Shown here piece by piece: positions 33,321 through 41,232 of a DNA stretch of 64,000 nt. The stretch comes from DASXKD01 sp963734725 (GTDB lineage: Bacteria > Actinomycetota > Actinomycetes > Streptosporangiales > Streptosporangiaceae). Numbering within the stretch: the first letter of the stretch is position 1; each line of letters opens with the position of its first letter. The notes under the pieces were generated by a model. That model ran no database searches and was not told where the DNA came from. It was given only the letters and a program-made list of their open reading frames with translations. Location: assembly GCA_963734725.1 (NCBI GenBank), contig CAVTIX010000028.1:124001-188000 (forward strand), written 5' to 3'. Made by a program: the position numbers and the translations under genes.

Positions 33321-35537
33321 TCATCGCGGCGAGTCCACCGGGACGCGCTGGCTGGCGCGGCACAGCTGGAGCACGTTCGCGATCACCTGGCGGCCGGCGC
33401 CGGCCGCGGCGCTCAGGATCGACTCCGGGTGGAACTGCACCGCCCACCGGGCCGCCGCCTGGTCCTCGATCGCCATCACCACGCCGTCCGGGGTCACCGC
33501 GGTCACCGTGAAGCCGCCCTTGACCTGGCCGGGAACCGCGTGCAGCGAGTGGTACCTGGCCGCGATGAAGTCCGCGGGCAGCCCAGCCAGCAGCCCGTCG
33601 TCCGTCCCGGTCCGCAGCACCCTGCCCGGCTTCCCGTGGGCCGGCTCTGGCAGCAGCGCCAGTTCCCCGCCGGCGTGCTCCACCATGGCCTGCAGCCCCA
33701 GGCACACGCCGAACGCGGGCAGCCCGCGCGCGTCGAGTTCGGCAAGCAGGTCCGCGCAGGCGAAGTCGGACGGCCGGCCCGGGCCCGGCGACAGCACCAC
33801 CAGATCCGGCCGGTAGTCGTCCAGCGCGGCGGCCGGAAACCCGGCCCGCAGGGTGGTGACCCGGGCCCCCTGCTCGGCGAAATAGCCCGCCAGCGTGTGC
33901 ACGAACGAGTCCTGGTGGTCGACCAGCAGCACCCGCATGTCCTCGCCGGGGCGGCCGCCGGGCGCCGGGGCGGTGGGCCTGCGGGCCGGCCGGCGTTCTT
34001 CATCGGAAGAAGCCTCGGCCAGCGTTTCGAGCAGGGCGCGGGCCTTCAGCTCGGTCTCCGCCTCCTCCGCCGCCGGGTCGGAGTCGAACAGCAGCGTCGC
34101 CCCGGCGCGCACGGTGGCTACGCCGTTCTCGATGTGCGCGGTGCGCAGCGTCAGGCCGGTGTTCATGCTGCCATCGAAGCCGATCATCCCGACGGCGCCG
34201 CCGTACCAGCGCCGCGGGGCCTGCTCGTGGTCCTCGATGAACTGCATCGCCCAGGTCTTGGGGGCGCCGGTCACGGTGACCGCCCACATGTGCGTGAGGA
34301 ACGCGTCCAGCGCGTCGAGCCCGGGCCGCAGCCGGCCCTCGATGTGGTCGACCGTGTGGATCAGCCTGGAGTACATCTCGATCTGGCGCCGCCCGATGAC
34401 GGTCACGCTGCCGGGCACGCAGACCCGGGACTTGTCGTTGCGGTCCACGTCGGTGCACATGGTCAGCTCGGACTCTTCCTTGGCCGAGTTGAGCAGCGTG
34501 CGGATGTTCTCCGCGTCCTCCAGCGGGTCGGCGCCGCGCCGAATCGTGCCGGAGATCGGGCAGGTCTCCACCCGGTCCCCGGTCACCCGCACGTACATCT
34601 CCGGCGACGCGCCGACCAGGCATTCCCCCTCGCCGAGGTTGAAGAAGAACTCGTATGGCGCCGGGTTGCGCCTGCGCAGCAACTCGTAGAACGCCGCGGC
34701 GGAGGAGCAGGGCGCGCGGAAAGCCTGGCTGGGCACCACCTCGAACAGGTCGCCGCGGGCGAAACGGTCCTTGGCCTGGTCCACCACCCGCGCATAACTG
34801 CCCGGCGCCGGGCGCTTTTCATGCAAAACGACTGTCGCGTCCCCCCTGGTTCCGCTGGCCGGCGTGTCCCGGGGCAGCCCTTCGGTGGACGCGCCGGCCA
34901 CGGTGAACTCGTACCGGTAGCGCACCGCCGTCTCGCGCTTGCGGTCCACCACGTACAGCTCGTCGGGCAGGTGGAGGACCAGGTCGCGCTGGCTGGCGGG
35001 CCGGTCGATGCGCGGCGTGACCGGCTCGAACTGGAACGCGAGATCGTAGCCGAACGCGCCGTAAAGGCCCAGATGCGGGTCGTCGCCCGCGAACGCGCCG
35101 ATTACCTCGCGCACCGCCGAGAACACCGTGGGCCGCCTGCTCCGGTCCTCCTCGGCCACCAGCCCGGCCGGCTCGGGGATCGCGACGCTCACCTCCCCGG
35201 GGCGGTCATGCCCGGCAGGTTGCCCGGCGCGGGCCAGCGCGGCGCCGAGCACGGGCAGCAGCACCTCTCCGCGGACGTTGAGCGCGCGGGCGGTGACCAC
35301 GCGCCCGCGCGCCACGAGTTCCGCGCAGGGGTTCACATAGGCGAGGTGCCAGCGGCTGTAACGCCCCGGGTACTCCATGCCGGAGCTGAGCACCCCGCCG
35401 CGTCGCTCGTCTGCCCGCGCGCAGACGTGGCCGATGTCGTCGGCGCGGAACGGTTCTTCGGTCCGCCTCACCCGCACCCCACCGCGGGTGACCGACTCGG
35501 TGCACCGCTGGCCTGGCGCCTGTCCTGCCGGGTCCAC
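33321..35537 (-). CDS. trpEG: fused anthranilate synthase, TrpE-TrpG
   Basis: About 738 residues carrying both subunits. The chorismate-binding TrpE part (to about residue 510) has SPEMYVRVTGDRVETCPISG, TMCTDVDRNDKSRV and GGAVGMIGFDG. After a Pro/Arg linker the glutamine amidotransferase part follows: VLLVDHQDSFVHTL, LSPGPGRPSDF, the catalytic Cys in GVCLGLQAM and His in FHPES. Together they make anthranilate from chorismate and glutamine. GTG 35537 has GGGAG 5 nt upstream; the frame stays open to 35906 through a repeat. Expression is probably controlled by the leader and attenuator at 35578-35673. Confidence 0.93.
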   Translation of the reverse strand: MDPAGQAPGQRCTESVTRGGVRVRRTEEPFRADDIGHVCARADERRGGVLSSGMEYPGRYSRWHLAYVNPCAELVARGRVVTARALNVRGEVLLPVLGAALARAGQPAGHDRPGEVSVAIPEPAGLVAEEDRSRRPTVFSAVREVIGAFAGDDPHLGLYGAFGYDLAFQFEPVTPRIDRPASQRDLVLHLPDELYVVDRKRETAVRYRYEFTVAGASTEGLPRDTPASGTRGDATVVLHEKRPAPGSYARVVDQAKDRFARGDLFEVVPSQAFRAPCSSAAAFYELLRRRNPAPYEFFFNLGEGECLVGASPEMYVRVTGDRVETCPISGTIRRGADPLEDAENIRTLLNSAKEESELTMCTDVDRNDKSRVCVPGSVTVIGRRQIEMYSRLIHTVDHIEGRLRPGLDALDAFLTHMWAVTVTGAPKTWAMQFIEDHEQAPRRWYGGAVGMIGFDGSMNTGLTLRTAHIENGVATVRAGATLLFDSDPAAEEAETELKARALLETLAEASSDEERRPARRPTAPAPGGRPGEDMRVLLVDHQDSFVHTLAGYFAEQGARVTTLRAGFPAAALDDYRPDLVVLSPGPGRPSDFACADLLAELDARGLPAFGVCLGLQAMVEHAGGELALLPEPAHGKPGRVLRTGTDDGLLAGLPADFIAARYHSLHAVPGQVKGGFTVTAVTPDGVVMAIEDQAAARWAVQFHPESILSAAAGAGRQVIANVLQLCRASQRVPVDSPR

Positions 35538-35577
35538 GTATGCTCCCTGTGTTGGGCCCGGCGCCCGGACGCGAGAA

Positions 35578-35602
35578 GCGACCGCCGCTGCCGGGCGATC
35601 GC
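35578..35602 (-). terminator. trp attenuator hairpin
   Basis: On the minus strand GCGATCGCC-CGGCAGC-GGCGGTCGC forms a 9-bp stem with one G-U pair, followed by TTCT. It lies between the leader peptide and trpEG. Upstream, ACTGGTTCGC (35618-35627) can pair either with the leader segment GCGAACCAGT (35662-35671) or partly with AACCAG (35605-35610). This allows alternative folds controlled by ribosome stalling. Confidence 0.65.
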
Positions 35603-35634
35603 CTCTGGTTGTAACGCGCGAACCAGTCACCGCC

Positions 35635-35673
35635 TCAGGGGCGGCGCCACCACTGGATCCCACTGGTTCGCAT
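35635..35673 (-). CDS. trpL: trp leader peptide with tandem Trp codons
   Basis: A 12-residue peptide, MRTSGIQWWRRP, starting at ATG 35673 with two adjacent TGG codons at 35652-35647. It ends in TGA 98 bp before the trpEG start. The codons for MRTS are part of a 10-nt segment complementary to the sequence just after the stop, as expected for segment 1 of a Trp attenuator. The ribosome site is not strong (CCATCC precedes it), which is the main doubt. Confidence 0.7.
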   Translation of the reverse strand: MRTSGIQWWRRP

Positions 35674-35724
35674 GGATGGGAGCCTACCGGCCGGCTGGTG
35701 CTCCGCGCCAGCGCCCGTATCATT

Positions 35725-35872
35725 GCCTCCCTCGCGGGCGCTTCGCTTGGTCGTGCCGGAGGCACGCAGTTCGGCGGACTTGGTCGTGCCGGAGGCACGC
35801 AGTTCGGCGGAGTGGGAGGCGGTCCTCCCCGCCGCGGAGCCGCGAAGCGCGCTCGGCCCGGCGGCTGCGGCG
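35725..35872 (-). repeat. dispersed repeat, copy 3 (upstream of the trp leader)
   Basis: On the minus strand it begins with CGCCGCAGCCGCCGGGCCG as in the 9.5 and 26 kb copies. It has two tandem 33-nt units containing GTGCCTCCGGCACGACCAAG and ends in CGCGAGGGAGGCA. The G5/C5 hairpin block is replaced. It occupies most of the gap between the SIMPL gene and trpL. Confidence 0.8.
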
Positions 35873-35902
35873 TGCCGCGACCCTGACCGGACAGAGAACC
35901 GC

Positions 35903-36691
35903 TCACGAGCCGAGGGCGAAAACAACCGTGATGGTGACGCTGAGCTGCTGGGCGCCGGGATGCACCGGGACCGAGGCGGCGGCGCGGCTCGCGGTGGGGG
36001 TGGCGAACTCGGGCAGCGGGTACGGCTGGGCGGCCGGGGTCTCCGACATGCTAACCACCGCGCCCAGCGGGCGGCCGAGCGCGCGAGCGTAGGCCGCCGC
36101 CTTCGCCTTCGCGTCCGCCACCGCCCTGGCGCGCGCGGAGGCCAGCAGCGTGCTGGTGTCGGACAGGTTGAGCGACACGCCGTCGATCACCGTGGCGTTC
36201 CCGCCCGCGTGGGCCGCCGCGCTGATCTGGCTGCCGGCGACGGACAGGCGGCGCAGGGTGATCGTGAGCTGCTCGCTGACCTGGTACCCATTGGGGACCC
36301 CGGAGCTGCCGGAGTAGTTGGGGTAGATGGACAGGCCCGAGGTCTGGATGTCGGACGCCGCGACCCCGCTGCGCCGCAGCACCGCCGTGATCGAGCGCAC
36401 CGCCGAGTTCGCCTGGCGCATCGCGGCGGCTACGGAGGTCCCGTTGGTTTGCACGCCCATCGACAGCGCAAGCTGGTTCGGCGCCCCGGACACCTTCCCG
36501 GTGCCGGTGACGGTGATCCGGGTGCCGCCCGGGGCGGGTGCGGCTGTGGCGGCGGTGAGCGCGGCGTTGCCCGTGCCGGCGGCCGTGGCGCTCCCCTGAC
36601 CCGCGCCGAGGGTGAACGCGCCGATGAGCAGCCCCGCGGATGCCACACCGACCGCGACCGCGCGCTGGGTAGAGGAGAACTGGACCGCCAT
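35903..36691 (-). CDS. secreted SIMPL-domain (DUF541) protein
   Basis: A 262-residue exported protein with an N-terminal hydrophobic signal (VAVGVASAGLLIGAFTLGAG). The SIMPL domain runs from ITVTGTGKVSGAPNQLALSM through QTSGLSIYPNY, YQVSEQLTITLR and ARARAVADAKAKAAAYARALG. Such proteins form oligomeric rings at the cell surface; the function is largely unknown. Its TGA overlaps a GTG (35906-35903) that opens the long frame leading through the repeat into trpEG. Confidence 0.87.
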   Translation of the reverse strand: MAVQFSSTQRAVAVGVASAGLLIGAFTLGAGQGSATAAGTGNAALTAATAAPAPGGTRITVTGTGKVSGAPNQLALSMGVQTNGTSVAAAMRQANSAVRSITAVLRRSGVAASDIQTSGLSIYPNYSGSSGVPNGYQVSEQLTITLRRLSVAGSQISAAAHAGGNATVIDGVSLNLSDTSTLLASARARAVADAKAKAAAYARALGRPLGAVVSMSETPAAQPYPLPEFATPTASRAAASVPVHPGAQQLSVTITVVFALGS

Positions 36692-36783
36692 GGCGCCGCT
36701 CCCGCGTCACTCAGGGATGGGACACCGCTTGGACGCGCCCGCCGTCCGCCCGGTTCCCGATTCCCCACGGAAGCTGCGTGCGG

Positions 36784-37596
36784 TTAGCGCCGCTGGCTCT
36801 CGCCAAGGTTCTTGGACAACTCCGCGATGCGCTCCATGAGCGCCGCGTCCTCCCGCATTTCTTCCTCGGTAGGCGCCATCGTCACGATCGCGGTCACCAG
36901 AAATGCCACGATGCTGATGCCCAGGATTAGCGGAAGCAAGAACGCCGTCGCGCTGGCGCCCGTGCCCATCGCCGACATCCCGCCGCCCACCGCGGGCTGC
37001 ACGCTCAGCGCGGCCATCCCGGTGTAGTGCATCCCGCTGACGGCGACACCCATGATCAGCGAGGCGATGAACGTGGCCCACGTGCCGCGCAGCCGCGCCG
37101 CGCACCACAGCGCGGCGGTGCCTGCGACCATGGCGATGATAAGCGAGAGAATCACCAGGGCCGGGTTCCACTCCATGTTGTCCGGCATGCGCATGGCGTA
37201 CATGCCCATGTAGTGCATGCCCGCGACGCCGACGCCGATGATCGAGCCGCCGAGCAGCAGGCGCCGCCAGTCACCGTCGCGGCCGAACCCGACGATGAAC
37301 AGCCCAACGGCGACCACGCCGACCGCGATCAGCATGCTCAGGATGGTGACCGGCACGTTGTAGGTGATCGCCTGGCCGGAGACCGTGTACCCGAGCATCG
37401 CGATGAAGTGCATGACCCAGATGCCCGTGGTCCCGATGGACACCGCCGCCAAGAGCAGCCACCGCGCCCGGGCTGCGCCCTGCACCGCCCTGGCCCGGGC
37501 CGTGCACTGCAGCCCGAGGAAACAGCCCAGGCACGAGACCAGGTAGGCCAGCAGCGGGTTGATGATCCCGTACGAGAAGTTATGTGCTTGTGCCAA
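36784..37596 (-). CDS. MHYT-domain membrane sensor
   Basis: A 270-residue integral membrane protein with seven or so helices. The three sensor motifs are visible: WVMHFIAMLG, AGMHYMGMYA and SGMHYTGMAA. The MHYT domain is thought to bind metal and sense a diatomic gas such as CO, O2 or NO. The C-terminus is a short polar tail without a GGDEF/EAL output domain, so any signalling partner is separate. TTG 37596 has GGGAG 5 nt upstream and matches the family start AQAHNFSYG; the frame is open to 37680. Confidence 0.87.
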   Translation of the reverse strand: MAQAHNFSYGIINPLLAYLVSCLGCFLGLQCTARARAVQGAARARWLLLAAVSIGTTGIWVMHFIAMLGYTVSGQAITYNVPVTILSMLIAVGVVAVGLFIVGFGRDGDWRRLLLGGSIIGVGVAGMHYMGMYAMRMPDNMEWNPALVILSLIIAMVAGTAALWCAARLRGTWATFIASLIMGVAVSGMHYTGMAALSVQPAVGGGMSAMGTGASATAFLLPLILGISIVAFLVTAIVTMAPTEEEMREDAALMERIAELSKNLGESQRR

Positions 37597-37767
37597 CGAA
37601 GCTCCCGTCCTTTCGACGGACCGCTGAACCCCGACAACGGCCTGCACACGCCTTTTCCAGGTAAATGCCGCGCCCATCATGGCATAAGGGTCATTACGGG
37701 CATGCGCTTTATGACCAATTCTCCTGTCCGCCCCCGGCGCCTGCCCGGCCGATGCCGGGGCCTCGGG

Positions 37768-38096
37768 TCAGTCCAGCCGGTACCCGCGGCGGGCGTTCTC
37801 TGACCCGATCATCCCGGCCACCCGAATGGCGTCGGCGGCGCTCCAGTCCCCGGTTTCGGCCCAGCCGCCCAGGACATCAGCGGTGGCGCGGCCCCGCAGC
37901 AGCGTGCCAGCTAGTGCAGTTCCGCCGGGCCGGCCGCGTCCGAAGAGAACAGCGCCTTGCCGAACGGCGCGAGCTCCAGCGACTCGGCGAGCACGGCGCT
38001 GGCCCGGGCGCCGACGTGGTGCAGGGCCAGGCCCACGTCCAGGTACACGTGTGGGTAGGCCTGGGCGAGCGCGCCGCCGGCGCGCTGCTCAGCCAT
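37768..38096 (-). pseudogene. C-terminal remnant of an amidohydrolase
   Basis: AYPHVYLDVGLALHHVGARA and APFGKALFSSDA (to 37911) match the end of FluG-type amidohydrolases. After a 1-nt frame change at about 37908 the rest continues as LAGTLLRGRA to a TGA at 37770-37768. Only about 105 of roughly 380 residues remain; the active-site N-terminal part is missing. The ATG at 38096 overlaps the stop of the APC permease, so the deletion joined the two. A related glutamine-synthetase-like gene is 7 kb away. Confidence 0.7.
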
Positions 38097-39645
38097 CCGT
38101 GCCCGCTGCCAGGCCCGGCCCGCCGGCCCCGGCCGGGACCGAGGGCTCGCCCGGCCCGGCTATCCGGCCGACCAGGTACAGCAGCGCGGCCACGGCAAGC
38201 GAGGCCAGCGTGATGCCGCCGATCCACCAGAACCAGGTGCCATAGGAGATCGTCGCCCCGAAGATGGTGACCGAGCCGGCGTTGTTGCTGATCAGCGGGG
38301 TCCACGAGCCGGACAGCGTGGCGATCACCCCGACCAGCGAGGCGAGCCCGCCGATGATCGAGCAGGCCCAGAACACCGCCGGGTGGGCGATCCGCCGTGC
38401 CTGGAACTGGGCCTGGAACCGGCGCAGGATGATCAGGATGTCCACGAACAGGATCACGATCGAGATGCACCAGATCACGGTCACCGCGGCCTGCAGCACG
38501 TCGTAGATCTTGGTCTCGGCGTCGGCCGCCCTTCCCGAGGTAATGCTTGGGATCAGCACGAACGCCAGCAGCGTGAACAGGGCGGCGATGATCGTCTGCA
38601 CCCATACCGCGGTGTCCGGCACCCGGGCCTTGTTCACGTGCGACATGGCCTTGGGCAGCCGCTGGTCCAGGCCGGAGACGAAGATCAGCCGGGCAAAGGA
38701 GTAGTTGTACACCACGGTGATGAACAGGAAAAACAGCGCGAGCACGATCGCGGTGATCTTCCCGGCCACGCTGCCGAGCCCGACGCCGACCGCCCCCGCC
38801 ACCGCGGTGATGCCCGCCGAACTGGAGGTTGGCATCGTCACCATCACGCCCCAGGTGGCGAGCAGGTAGGCGACCACCACGACGAGCGACCCCCACAGCA
38901 GGTACCGGGTCACCGACCGCTGCTCGCGGACCTCGACGCCCATGTTCAGCGGCACCTCCACGCCGAGCAGGGCCAGCACCACGAGGCCGAAGAAGGTCCA
39001 GTTGGTGAAGTTGATGCCGTGCGCGGCGCTGGGCTTCCAGGCGGAGAAGTCCCACGGGTTCGTCACCGCGTGATTGCCCTTGGCCAGGTACACGATGCCG
39101 GCCACGAACATCGCCAGGATCGCCAGCCCGTATAGCACGAACACGATGTTGACCACGTTCTGGGTGACACGGAAGCGCAGGATGGCGAGCAGCGCGGACA
39201 GCACGATAAGCCCGATGATCAGCACGCCCTGCCACTGGATCGGCCAGTTGTTGACCGCGGGGAACGCATAGCCGAGGAATGCGATCACCGACGTGCCGGT
39301 GGCGACCATCACCAGCACGCCGGGCCACCAGGCGCAAAACCCGGCGAAGAACCCCCAGAACGGCCCGAACGCCTTGTGCGTCCACAGGTAGATGGACCCC
39401 TCACCGGGGAACATCGCGCCAAGCTGGCCGGTGGCGATCGCGCACGGGATCAGGAACACGACGAACCCGATGATCCACCACCCGAAAGCCGACGGCCCGG
39501 CGGACTGGATGACGGCGGCGTTCGTGATGAACAACACGATCGCAACGAAGATCGCGACCATGTCGAACGTGGTGAGCACCTTAGGCAAAATGCCCCCGGC
39601 CACCCGCTCGGAGATCAGCGAGGTGGACCCGGTGTCGGCGGTCAT
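38089..39645 (-). CDS. APC-superfamily amino acid permease
   Basis: A 518-residue transporter with 12 or more membrane helices. The first helix region LTTFDMVAIFVAIVLFITNA and FPGEGSIYLWTHKAFGPFWG are typical of APC permeases of the amino acid/polyamine type. The C-terminal 25 residues are Gly/Pro-rich. An amidohydrolase remnant follows directly, suggesting an original cluster for uptake and breakdown of an amine or amino acid; the substrate is not known. Confidence 0.88.
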   Translation of the reverse strand: MTADTGSTSLISERVAGGILPKVLTTFDMVAIFVAIVLFITNAAVIQSAGPSAFGWWIIGFVVFLIPCAIATGQLGAMFPGEGSIYLWTHKAFGPFWGFFAGFCAWWPGVLVMVATGTSVIAFLGYAFPAVNNWPIQWQGVLIIGLIVLSALLAILRFRVTQNVVNIVFVLYGLAILAMFVAGIVYLAKGNHAVTNPWDFSAWKPSAAHGINFTNWTFFGLVVLALLGVEVPLNMGVEVREQRSVTRYLLWGSLVVVVAYLLATWGVMVTMPTSSSAGITAVAGAVGVGLGSVAGKITAIVLALFFLFITVVYNYSFARLIFVSGLDQRLPKAMSHVNKARVPDTAVWVQTIIAALFTLLAFVLIPSITSGRAADAETKIYDVLQAAVTVIWCISIVILFVDILIILRRFQAQFQARRIAHPAVFWACSIIGGLASLVGVIATLSGSWTPLISNNAGSVTIFGATISYGTWFWWIGGITLASLAVAALLYLVGRIAGPGEPSVPAGAGGPGLAAGTDG

Positions 39646-39815
39646 GGCCGTGCCTCCTTAGCTTTCGTCAATTGCCCTGATCATGGCCCTTCTCGGGGCG
39701 TGGAGTCACCCCTTAGATTTGCCCACCTGTGATGTCCCTGGCACCCTGAGCCAGGTCGCCGGGCCCGGAAACTGGCATCCTGTAGCTAGAGCGGAGACGA
39801 CGAGGAGGCCGCGTC

Positions 39816-39890
39816 ATGGTGATAGGGGTCGGGGCAGTCGTGGCCGTGGCAGTCGTCATCGTCATCGCGCTGGCCCGGCGCAAGGACTAG
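39816..39890 (+). CDS. 24-residue single-helix membrane micropeptide
   Basis: ATG 39816 has GAGGAGG with 7-nt spacing and opens MVIGVGAVVAVAVVIVIALA followed by RRKD and a stop. It is one hydrophobic helix with a positive tail, the typical look of bacterial small membrane proteins. It lies about 170 bp upstream of the divergent APC permease gene. No family was recognised; expression is unproven. Confidence 0.45.
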   Translation: MVIGVGAVVAVAVVIVIALARRKD

Positions 39891-40039
39891 GCGCCCGCGC
39901 CGCCCGGCACAGCGATGGGTCTGCGAAGCTCATGGGCACGGCAGCTCGTGACGCTCCCATGGGCATCTTCGAGTCTTCGGGTCCCAGGCGGTCGTCCCGG
40001 CCTCGACGTCGGCAATGCGTCGACGTTGCCCGGGGAATC

Positions 40040-41210
40040 CGGTTCCCAGCAAGCAAACGGCCGCTCTGCCCAGGACGTCCTGGCGGCGGCGAACGCCGTG
40101 GTGTCCAGGAACGCCGGGCGGACGCCGAAGCGGTTGTGGTCCGACGCCGGGGATGGCCCGCCGATCGTGGGTTATGTCGCGGACAGCGAGCATGATGAGG
40201 CGGCGTTCGTGGCCGAGGAGGTGGACCAGCTCACCGACAAGGGCGAGGCCACGCCCGGGCAGGTGGCGGTGTTCTACCGGACCAACGCCCAGTCGCGGGT
40301 GTTTGAGGAGGTGTTCATCCGGACCGGGCTGCCCTACAAGGTGGTCGGCGGGGTCCGGTTCTACGAGCGCCGCGAGGTCCGCGACCTGCTCGCCTACCTG
40401 CGGCTGATCGCCAACCCCGGCGACGAGGTGTCGCTGCGGCGGATTCTGAACGTGCCGCGGCGGGGGATCGGCGGCCGGGCCGAGGCGTGCGTGGCCGCGC
40501 TGGCCCAGCGGGACCGGGTGAGTTTCGCTGCCGCGCTGGCCCGCCCGGGCGATGCGCCGGGGCTGGCGGCGCGGTCGGCGCGGTCGATCGAGGCGTTCAA
40601 CGCGCTGATCGGCGGGCTCAGGGCGGAGGCCGCGGCGGGCGCCCCGGTGGCCGAGGTCGCCGAGGCGGTGCTGGAGCGGTCGGGGTACCTGGCGGAGCTG
40701 GAGGCGTCCGACGATCTCCAGGACGCGAGCCGCATCCAGAACCTGAACGAACTGGTGTCGGTGGCGCGGGAGTTCGACACGGCCGTAGCCGCGGCCGGCC
40801 GGGGCGGCCCGCAGGCCGGCGCGGGCGCCGCGCCCGGGTCGTCCCTGGCGGACTTCCTGGCGCGGGTGTCGCTGGTCGCCGACGCCGATCAGGTCCCCGG
40901 GGGGGACGGCCACGGCGGGCAGGTCACGCTGATGACCCCGCACACCGCCCAGGGCCGGAACTTCCCGGTGGTGTTCCTCACCGGCATGGAGGAGAACGTC
41001 TTCCCGCACCAGCGCGCGGTGGGCGATGACAAAGAACTCGAAGAGGAGCGGCGGCTCGCCTCCATCGGGTTTACCTGCGCCGGGCGGCGTTTGTACCTGA
41101 CCAGGGCGCTGGCTCGGGCCTGCCGGGGCAGCCCCGAGTACCACGCACAATCCAGATTCCTCGCCGAGATCCCCGAATACCTGATCGAATGGCGCCGCGA
41201 CCAGAACGCA
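40040..41210 (+). pseudogene. C-terminal fragment of a PcrA/UvrD helicase, inactive
   Basis: The sequence matches the second half of actinobacterial PcrA: SAQDVLAAANAVVSRNAG, VAVFYRTNAQSRVFEEVF, YKVVGGVRFYERREVRD, LASYLAELEASDD-like segments and LAEIPEYLIEWRR. The Walker A/B half is absent. Remaining helicase motifs are damaged: HTAKGLEF reads HTAQGRNF and GITRAR reads GFTCAG, so the catalytic Arg is lost. The frame is open from 39915 and runs without stop into the following membrane-protein sequence. Confidence 0.8.
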
Positions 41211-41232
41211 GGAGCCGCCGCCGCACCCACAC

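Noticed and set aside
33321..35906. N-terminal extension of TrpEG through the repeat (start at 35906)
   Set aside because: The extension is low-complexity repeat sequence and crosses the leader peptide and attenuator; GTG 35537 has a good ribosome site and fits the family start.
33429..36092. 887-codon plus-strand frame antisense to trpEG
   Set aside because: It is the mirror of a well-identified gene and also crosses the repeat and trp leader.
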